From Turicibacter sp. UBA7094 (GTDB lineage: Bacteria > Bacillota_I > Bacilli_A > MOL361 > Turicibacteraceae): DNA of 7,635 nucleotides. The position numbers were made by a program, and so were the translations under genes. The stretch is from contig DKYS01000037.1 in NCBI GenBank assembly GCA_002493395.1, positions 216 to 7,850 of the forward strand, in the 5' to 3' direction. This document shows positions 1 through 4,032 of this stretch, piece by piece. Position 1 is the first letter of the stretch. Each line of letters opens with the position of its first letter. The notes under the pieces are model-generated. The model was not told the origin of the DNA. It did not search any database and saw only the letters and a list, made by a program, of their open reading frames with translations.

Positions 1-317
1 CATTGTAATGCGCCTTCTTCTTTGCTCATAACGTATGCACCGCTAGCTGCTAATTCCTTTTTTGATGCTCCGTCTGTTAAAACATCAATCGCAACTGAAG
101 TTGGTTTTCCATCTTTAAAATCCATAACGATTGAAGCCACGTCTGTTGAAGCTCCTGTTGGATCAACTAAACGGTTATAAGTTACCGTTCCAGTGTAAGT
201 TCCTGTTGTTTGTTCTGTTGTTGGTGCTTCAGTTTTTGGTGCGTCTGCTTCATTCGAGCAAGCCCCTAAAAATAAAACAGCTGAAGCTAATGCAATTAAA
301 AGTTTTCCTTTTAACAT
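1..317 (-). CDS. Lipoprotein, N-terminal part, possibly FMN-binding-like (partial)
   Basis: The gene runs off the left edge of the window; 105 codons are visible. The start is ATG at 317-315, preceded on the minus strand by a GGGGG Shine-Dalgarno site about 8 nt away and by a good promoter. Residues 1-20 form a lipoprotein signal peptide: a basic start (MLKGK), a hydrophobic core and a lipobox LGAC with Cys20 as the lipidation site, so the protein should be anchored on the outer face of the membrane. Residues 21-38 are a Thr/Glu/Pro-rich linker. A domain then starts with GTYTGT and continues with a V..DFKDGKPTSVAID strand pattern (residues about 39-80), which resembles the beginning of FMN-binding/PplA-like extracellular domains. 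That family call is a resemblance only, because the rest of the domain lies outside the window. The secreted lipoprotein assignment is firm; the function is open. Confidence 0.85.
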   Translation of the reverse strand, partial: MLKGKLLIALASAVLFLGACSNEADAPKTEAPTTEQTTGTYTGTVTYNRLVDPTGASTDVASIVMDFKDGKPTSVAIDVLTDGASKKELAASGAYVMSKEEGALQ

Positions 318-366
318 GTGTTTGTACCCCCTACGGTTCAAAGTTTATCTCTAAAAGACAAGCTAT

Positions 367-395
367 ATTCTAACAATAAACCTCTTTCATATCAA
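367..395 (-). promoter_or_regulatory. Sigma-A-type promoter of the lipoprotein gene
   Basis: Read on the minus strand, the -35 box is TTGATA (395-390), followed by a 17-nt spacer and the -10 box TAGAAT (372-367). Each box matches 5 of 6 consensus bases. The -10 is preceded by TGT, an extended -10 element. The predicted transcript would start near 360 and reach the ATG at 317 after a short leader carrying the GGGGG ribosome binding site. Confidence 0.75.
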
Positions 396-432
396 GGCTT
401 TTTTGTGCTATTTTTAACAAAAGGGTAAAAAA

Positions 433-549
433 ATGAATAAAGTTAGAGTAAAAGGGAATAAAGAAAAAGAGGACTTTCTAAAAGAAAGAAGGAAGAGAAT
501 AAGAATTTTGGAGAAAAAAATCGAAAATAAGGATATTCCTTTTTGGTGA
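433..549 (+). CDS. Possible small ORF, 38 aa, highly charged
   Basis: An ATG at 433 opens a 38-codon frame ending in TGA at 547-549, with AAGGG (421-425) seven nt upstream, a good ribosome-binding distance. The product would be very basic and charged (MNKVRVKGNKEKEDFLKER at the start) and could form one long amphipathic helix. It has no membrane segment or known motif. The region is strongly A/G-rich, which by itself produces Lys/Glu/Arg codons and few stops, so the frame may be chance. No convincing promoter lies ahead of it and no terminator follows; its stop overlaps a candidate promoter for the glucosidase gene. Confidence 0.25.
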   Translation: MNKVRVKGNKEKEDFLKERRKRIRILEKKIENKDIPFW

Positions 550-555
550 TAATAT
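547..555 (+). promoter_or_regulatory. Candidate extended -10 promoter (distal) for the alpha-glucosidase gene
   Basis: TGA followed by TAATAT (550-555) makes an extended -10 element. No -35 box is recognisable at the right distance. Its predicted start point, near 562, would fall in the centre of the cre-like operator at 555-568, a standard arrangement for repression. It would give a leader of about 97 nt before the glucosidase ATG. Confidence 0.35.
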
Positions 556-568
556 GGAATCGATTACA
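555..568 (+). promoter_or_regulatory. cre-like operator (CcpA or another LacI-family regulator)
   Basis: The 14-mer TGGAATCGATTACA fits the cre consensus TGWAANCGNTNWCA at every position but one (G for W at the third base) and has the central CG typical of LacI-family operators. It lies about 90 nt upstream of a carbohydrate hydrolase gene, where catabolite control is expected. CcpA is the likeliest ligand, but a dedicated maltose-type LacI-family repressor would recognise a similar site. Confidence 0.6.
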
Positions 569-584
569 GTCAGGATTTAGTAGG

Positions 585-610
585 TTGAATGACCGAGGCT
601 ATGATAAAAT
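585..610 (+). promoter_or_regulatory. Candidate proximal promoter for the alpha-glucosidase gene
   Basis: TGA plus TAAAAT (605-610) forms an extended -10 element. A TTGAAT hexamer at 585-590 could be a -35 box, but the spacer of 14 nt is too short, so the extended -10 would have to carry the recognition. Transcription would start near 617, giving a leader of about 40 nt. The cre-like site would then sit upstream of this promoter. Confidence 0.4.
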
Positions 611-658
611 ATTGCTTGTGAAGAAAAAGTAGATTGCTTATATAGGGGGATGGCATAA

Positions 659-2368
659 ATGACGGAAGTAGCACGTAAATGGTGGAAGGAAGGAGTAGGT
701 TATCAAATCTATCCGAAAAGTTTTTGCGATAGTAATGGGGATGGAATTGGTGATTTACAAGGGATTATTAGTAAATTAGACTATTTAGCTCATCTAGGGA
801 TTAATATTATTTGGTTATGTCCGGTTTATCAATCACCAATGGATGATAATGGATATGACGTTTCAGATTATTATCAAATTGCGAAAGAATTTGGAACGAT
901 TGAAGATTTTAAAATTTTATTGGCAGAGGCTAAAAAACGCGGAATCAAAATTGTTATGGACCTTGTTTTAAATCATACGAGTGATGAGCATCCTTGGTTC
1001 GTCGAGGCACGTCAATCAGTAGACAGTCCATACCGCGATTATTATATTTGGCAAAAAGGTAAAACAGATGAGTGGGGGAATGAAACAGAGCCAACAAACT
1101 GGGCTTCATTCTTTACGCCATCATGTTGGGAAAAAGACGAGCAAACGAATGAATATTACATGCATATCTTCTCTCGAAAAATGCCAGATTTAAATTGGAC
1201 AAATGACAAGATGCGTGAATCATTATACGAAATGGTGAAATGGTGGTTAGAATTAGGAATTGATGGATTCCGTGTCGATGCCGTGGCCCATTTAGATCGT
1301 GACTTCTCATTTACGGATTCACACATGCATAGCCATGGAAAATATAAAGAAGATTGGTCAAAATTCTCGAATATGCCACGTGTGCATACGTATTTAAAAG
1401 AACTGAATGAAAAAGTATTATCACAATATGACATTTTTACCGTTGGTGAAGTAGGTGGAGGCGCAGATGTCAATGAGGCGCTGAAATACGCAGCTTACGA
1501 TTCACAAGAGTTAGACATGGTGTTTACGTTTGACCACTGTTGGGCAAATAACGGGTATGATTCGTTAAGAGAAACATGGACGAATCGAGTAAATTTATTA
1601 GATCTAAAACAAGTCTTTAAAAAATGGCAATCAGGGTTATACAACCGTGCTTGGAATCCACTTTATTGGTTAAATCATGACCATCCACGTGTTATGTCAC
1701 AATACGGAGAACCGACGCATTATCATAAAGAATCAGGAAAAATGTTAGCGACTTCTTTATTAATGATGTGGGGAACGCCATTTATTTATAATGGAGAAGA
1801 AATCGGGATGACGAATGCTGATCATTTAACATTCGATGATTATCATGATGTGTCAACGATTGAAAAAATTAAAAAATTATCAGACGAAGGGCATCCAAAA
1901 GAACTTATTGAACGTTACATTAAAGTGACTTCTCGTGATAATGCAAGAACACCAATGCAATGGGATCAAACAGAAAATGGTGGATTTACAACAGGAACGC
2001 CATGGATGAAAGTGAATCCAAATTATCAAACAATTAACGTGGCTTCTCAGTTAGAAGACGAAGATTCACTCTTTAATCACTACCGTCGTCTCATTGAGTT
2101 AAGACGTTTTAGTGAGTATAAAGATGTGATTGTGTACGGAGATTATTCTTTAGTGAGTGAGCATCATCCATCTGTTTATGCTTACATGAGAACATATGAA
2201 GGACGTCGTTTATTAATCGTGTCAAACTTCTTTGAAAAACCAACCACGATTTGTTTACCAGATTTAGCAGCGAAAGCATTAGTGATTTCAAACTATAAAG
2301 ATTCATCGATGAATTTATCATGCTTAGAATTAAGAGCATACGAATCGATTGTTTTTGAATTAGCATAA
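659..2368 (+). CDS. GH13 alpha-glucosidase (alpha-1,4-/oligo-1,6-glucosidase type)
   Basis: The 569-aa protein is a full-length cytoplasmic alpha-amylase-family glucosidase that releases glucose from the non-reducing end of short malto- or isomalto-oligosaccharides. Conserved regions appear in order: the Ca-site loop DSNGDGIGD (24-32), region I DLVLNH (101-106), the MPDLNW segment (175-180), region II GFRVDAV with nucleophile Asp207, region III VGEV with acid/base Glu264, and region IV NHD with Asp341. There is no signal peptide. Ala208, just after the nucleophile, is a position where Val is associated with alpha-1,6 and Ala or Thr with alpha-1,4 specificity, so an alpha-1,4 preference is inferred. 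AGGGG (645-649) lies 9 nt before the ATG. The gene stands alone, with a cre-like operator upstream and a strong terminator downstream. Trehalose-6-phosphate or sucrose hydrolysis are less likely alternatives; no sugar transporter or phosphotransferase gene is adjacent. Confidence 0.93.
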   Translation: MTEVARKWWKEGVGYQIYPKSFCDSNGDGIGDLQGIISKLDYLAHLGINIIWLCPVYQSPMDDNGYDVSDYYQIAKEFGTIEDFKILLAEAKKRGIKIVMDLVLNHTSDEHPWFVEARQSVDSPYRDYYIWQKGKTDEWGNETEPTNWASFFTPSCWEKDEQTNEYYMHIFSRKMPDLNWTNDKMRESLYEMVKWWLELGIDGFRVDAVAHLDRDFSFTDSHMHSHGKYKEDWSKFSNMPRVHTYLKELNEKVLSQYDIFTVGEVGGGADVNEALKYAAYDSQELDMVFTFDHCWANNGYDSLRETWTNRVNLLDLKQVFKKWQSGLYNRAWNPLYWLNHDHPRVMSQYGEPTHYHKESGKMLATSLLMMWGTPFIYNGEEIGMTNADHLTFDDYHDVSTIEKIKKLSDEGHPKELIERYIKVTSRDNARTPMQWDQTENGGFTTGTPWMKVNPNYQTINVASQLEDEDSLFNHYRRLIELRRFSEYKDVIVYGDYSLVSEHHPSVYAYMRTYEGRRLLIVSNFFEKPTTICLPDLAAKALVISNYKDSSMNLSCLELRAYESIVFELA

Positions 2369-2377
2369 TTTAAATTG

Positions 2378-2420
2378 AAAAATACAGTATCAACCCACTC
2401 TGACTTGATACTGTATTTTT
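2378..2420 (+). terminator. Intrinsic terminator after the alpha-glucosidase gene
   Basis: A perfect 16-bp inverted repeat (arms 2378-2393 and 2405-2420, core TACAGTATCAA) encloses an 11-nt loop and runs into a T tract reaching 2422. The A-rich left flank would let it work in both directions. Confidence 0.93.
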
Positions 2421-2436
2421 TTATGATATTTTTCGG

Positions 2437-2442
2437 TATAAT
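2437..2442 (+). promoter_or_regulatory. -10 box of the 80-aa membrane protein gene
   Basis: A consensus TATAAT lies just behind the previous gene's terminator and 51 nt before the ATG at 2494. The expected -35 position falls in the terminator's T tract and has no TTGACA-like hexamer, so the promoter is supported by its -10 box and position only. Confidence 0.45.
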
Positions 2443-2493
2443 AAGAGGTGTGGGATAAAAGGGCCGTTAGACAGGTTAGATAAAGGAGTTCAT

Positions 2494-2736
2494 ATGAATC
2501 AGATGTTACAGTTAGTATTGGTGATGGTTGTTTTTTTTCTACTGATGCGGCAATATAAAAAATCGCCGCAACCGCATGTGTTGGTGACCTTAATGGCGTT
2601 GGCACTTATTGCCGTTTGTCGAGGAATCGTTCCGATGATTCCGAGTCAAACGATTAAAACCTTGATTGTTTTATTGGCGGTGATCGGTTGCGTCTTTAGT
2701 TATTGGTTGATTGCTCGACATGAGCGGGAACGTTAA
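2494..2736 (+). CDS. Small integral membrane protein, 80 aa, unknown function
   Basis: I do not recognise the family. The start is ATG at 2494 with AAGGAG (2483-2488) at good distance. Three hydrophobic segments are visible: residues about 4-18, 29-49 and 54-73, the first two joined by a basic hydrophilic loop (RQYKKSPQPH). The protein ends in a charged tail (ARHERER) that is probably cytoplasmic. No catalytic motif, cysteine pair or signal peptidase site stands out. It has its own promoter and terminator and overlaps neither neighbour, so context gives no clue to its job. Two hydrophobic segments contain Arg or Pro breaks (CRGIVPMIP), which could mark a hairpin or a partner-binding face. The coding call rests on the ribosome binding site, the hydrophobic pattern and the terminator starting right at the stop codon. 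Confidence 0.8.
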   Translation: MNQMLQLVLVMVVFFLLMRQYKKSPQPHVLVTLMALALIAVCRGIVPMIPSQTIKTLIVLLAVIGCVFSYWLIARHERER

Positions 2737-2770
2737 AAGGTTTTAGTCCGTGGTGACTAAAACCTTTTTT
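2735..2770 (+). terminator. Intrinsic terminator after the 80-aa gene
   Basis: Arms AAAAGGTTTTAGTC (2735-2748) and its complement (2755-2768) form a perfect 14-bp stem with a 6-nt loop, ending in a run of six T. The left arm overlaps the gene's stop codon. Confidence 0.92.
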
Positions 2771-3061
2771 CTTTGTCGTAAAGTAAAAACTTAACGTTAA
2801 CGGATGTCATATAGTAATAGGGGAGAAATTTTTTCTCTCTCATTTATCGTGCTTTAAAATACGGGGCATGATCTGCTTTTTTTTAGTCGCGGCCTTGTTG
2901 CAAGAATGCTTGTTCTTTGTTTAAATCATGAGAATTAAAAGAGGAAGTAGGCGGTTGTCTCTTCTTTTTAAGGGCTTGTTGAATAAGATAGAGTAGGCAG
3001 GAATTGTAGCTATTTTAAAGTAGGATAAGAAGCTAGGAAATCGCTGATTTGAGGTGAAACA
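2771..3061. other. Intergenic region of about 290 bp without a convincing gene
   Basis: The stretch between the terminator at 2735-2770 and the toxin-antitoxin-like operon holds no supported gene. Visible elements are a palindrome TTAACGTTAA near 2801-2810; an 8-bp hairpin with loop TTT at 2821-2839, not followed by a T tract; a run of eight T at 2877-2884 without a good stem; and a 43-codon minus-strand open frame (2883-3014) without a start codon, which could be a gene remnant. Close to the operon, TAGCT (3007-3011) and AGCTA (3031-3035) form a short inverted repeat that might be an autoregulatory operator. No clear promoter for the operon was found; the best -10 is TAGGAT at 3021-3026 without a matching -35. 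Confidence 0.5.
3051..3056 (+). promoter_or_regulatory. Ribosome binding site of the 69-aa gene
   Basis: GAGGTG lies five nt before the ATG at 3062. It is the main evidence that this short frame is a real gene and fixes its start. Confidence 0.75.
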
Positions 3062-3271
3062 ATGGTTAATCGAGGTAAAGATGGCTGGAATAAAGGCATG
3101 TTACAAAAAGAAAAAACGTCTTCCACTAGTACGCGTCGTGCGAAAAAAACGCCACTTCAACAATTTGATGTTGCGGCTTTCTTCGAGGAAAATTTGTTTG
3201 ATATTATCGACTTAGAAGAAAATCGTTCAGGTGTCAAAGAGTTTGAGGATGCCGTTAAGAAGGACGAATAA
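3062..3271 (+). CDS. Small charged protein, 69 aa, putative antitoxin of a MazF-like toxin
   Basis: I recognise no family. Residues 1-30 are hydrophilic and basic (RGKDGWNKG, then Ser/Thr-rich, then RRAKK) and look disordered or nucleic-acid binding. Residues 34-56 form a hydrophobic/acidic segment (FDVAAFFEENLFDIIDLEEN) that could be a short helix, followed by a charged tail. No ribbon-helix-helix, AbrB/MazE or HTH signature can be seen. The stop TAA (3269-3271) shares its last A with the ATG of the next gene, so the two are translationally coupled. Position directly upstream of a MazF/PemK-like gene, small size and an acidic C-terminal half that could wrap the basic toxin all fit an antitoxin; this is inference from context. 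An alternative is a small accessory partner of a non-toxic PemK-fold protein. The ribosome binding site GAGGTG supports the start. Confidence 0.8.
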   Translation: MVNRGKDGWNKGMLQKEKTSSTSTRRAKKTPLQQFDVAAFFEENLFDIIDLEENRSGVKEFEDAVKKDE

Positions 3272-3822
3272 TGGAGCTCCCTCGACTTGTTCAAAGTAAA
3301 GATATCCATCGAGGGAAAATCTTTTATGTTGCCTTACCGTATACGCAGGGAAGACCGTTTCGGTTTGTTGAGAAGGACGGCCAATACGAGGATTTGTATC
3401 GTATTATTGAGCGACCAGATGGATTTAAGGGGGTTTTTGAGCCTGAGACCGGGAAGCGCCGTTCGGAAAATCTTGAAGTTGTAACAGGTATTAAATTGCG
3501 CCCATGTATCGTCATTCAAAAAGACCAATATAACCATAATGAGAAGTATCCATTTGTTGTCGTGTTACCCATTGCGACATTAACGAAGGAACATAAACAG
3601 CGCCCAATTTTTAAACGACTAATTGAGTATAATGATTTGGATCAATTCTATTATCTTGGAAATGATTGTTATATTACAGTCAATGATCCGAAACGGGTGT
3701 ATAAAAATACGCTCTTTTACGTCGAAGGCCGTTTAAAAATTGAGGAAAGTGACATCGACATGGATGAGTTGATGATGCGCTTTGCGGAATGCTTAGCTGT
3801 CAAAAAAATACGTTCGGAATAG
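3271..3822 (+). CDS. MazF/PemK-family protein with an insertion, putative endoribonuclease toxin
   Basis: The 183-aa protein aligns by eye with MazF/PemK, sequence-specific mRNA endonucleases of type II toxin-antitoxin systems. Strand 1 is RGKIFYVALPYTQG (14-27), like RGDVYFADL in MazF. RPCIVIQKDQYN (77-88) matches RPVLVIQND; Arg77 is in the place of the catalytic Arg. LPIAT (99-103) places a Thr where MazF has its catalytic Thr. The C-terminal segment, about 147-176 (NTLFYVEGRLKIEESDIDM and the next helix), matches the last strand and helix of MazF. Typical MazF is about 110-120 aa. The excess is mostly residues 28-75, inserted in the strand 1-2 loop beside the active site, plus a longer segment around 108-130. 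Its ATG overlaps the upstream stop (TAATG), with AGGA (3261-3264) as ribosome binding site. A terminator follows. The fold call is good; toxicity is inferred. Confidence 0.85.
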   Translation: MELPRLVQSKDIHRGKIFYVALPYTQGRPFRFVEKDGQYEDLYRIIERPDGFKGVFEPETGKRRSENLEVVTGIKLRPCIVIQKDQYNHNEKYPFVVVLPIATLTKEHKQRPIFKRLIEYNDLDQFYYLGNDCYITVNDPKRVYKNTLFYVEGRLKIEESDIDMDELMMRFAECLAVKKIRSE

Positions 3823-3837
3823 GTGAGGGATACTTCG

Positions 3838-3866
3838 AAAAAGGATGCTGTGTGCATCCTTTTTTT
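3838..3866 (+). terminator. Intrinsic terminator of the toxin-antitoxin-like operon
   Basis: Arms AAAAAGGATGC (3838-3848) and GCATCCTTTTT (3854-3864) form an 11-bp stem with loop TGTGT and a T tract continuing to 3866. It closes the two-gene operon 15 nt after the stop codon. Confidence 0.92.
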
Positions 3867-3903
3867 GTCTGTTAAAAAAAGTCGAATATTTGCTTAAAAT
3901 AGT

Positions 3904-3931
3904 TTGCATTCGATTCAGAATGTGATAAATT
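3904..3931 (+). promoter_or_regulatory. Promoter of the aspartate 4-decarboxylase gene
   Basis: The -35 box TTGCAT (3904-3909) and the -10 box TAAATT (3926-3931) are 16 nt apart, and the -10 carries an extended TGA. The predicted start near 3938 gives a leader of about 90 nt. The spacer contains a short inverted repeat, CATTC (3907-3911) and GAATG (3918-3922), which could bind a regulator. Confidence 0.6.
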
Positions 3932-3958
3932 AGTTATGCAAGATTGAATTAACCCTAT

Positions 3959-3993
3959 CATTTCATTAGCAGTTAAAAAATTTTAATGAAGTG
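3959..3993 (+). repeat. Leader hairpin upstream of aspD
   Basis: CATTTCATTA (3959-3968) can pair with TAATGAAGTG (3984-3993), ten pairs with one G-U, around a 15-nt A/T-rich loop. There is no T tract after it, so it is not a terminator. It sits in the predicted 5' leader just before a short upstream ORF and could affect translation or message stability; no known riboswitch is recognised. Confidence 0.4.
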
Positions 3994-3999
3994 GTGGAG

Positions 4000-4032
4000 A
4001 TGATGAGAATAGAGGGGCCGAATAAAAGATGA
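4000..4032 (+). other. Short upstream ORF overlapping the aspD start
   Basis: ATGATGAGAATAG opens a frame of ten codons (MMRIEGPNKR) whose TGA stop (4030-4032) overlaps the aspD ATG (4029-4031) as ATGA. GGAG (3996-3999) is nearly adjacent to its ATG, closer than usual. It contains the AGAGGGG (4011-4017) that otherwise serves aspD at an unusually long 11-nt spacing. It may couple translation to aspD or may be chance. Confidence 0.3.

Noticed and set aside
150..162. Possible ApbE flavinylation motif (DPTGAS, residues 52-57) in the lipoprotein
   Set aside because: The spacing is one residue short of the usual D-x-x-S/T-G-A-S/T pattern and it sits at the very start of the domain, not near its end, so it is probably coincidental.
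131..373. Plus-strand 80-aa open frame
   Set aside because: It lies antisense to the lipoprotein gene, has a Leu-rich low-complexity product and no ribosome binding site; the minus strand has signal peptide, promoter and Shine-Dalgarno site.
1113..1473. Two minus-strand open frames inside the glucosidase gene
   Set aside because: They are antisense to strongly conserved GH13 regions and have no ribosome binding sites or family features.
2390..2605. Minus-strand 71-aa open frame across the glucosidase terminator and the 80-aa gene
   Set aside because: It crosses a perfect terminator and a plus-strand gene with a good ribosome binding site; no homology is recognised.
2868..2884. Run of eight T after GGGGCATGATCTGC as a terminator
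   Set aside because: The only stem is three base pairs (GCA/TGC), too weak to call.
2938..3006. 22-codon plus-strand frame starting MRIKRGSRRLSLL
   Set aside because: Cationic short peptide, but there is no ribosome binding site or promoter in front of it.
3324..3537. Minus-strand frames and a plus +1 frame inside the MazF-like gene
   Set aside because: They are shadows of a gene with clear family motifs and a coupled start.
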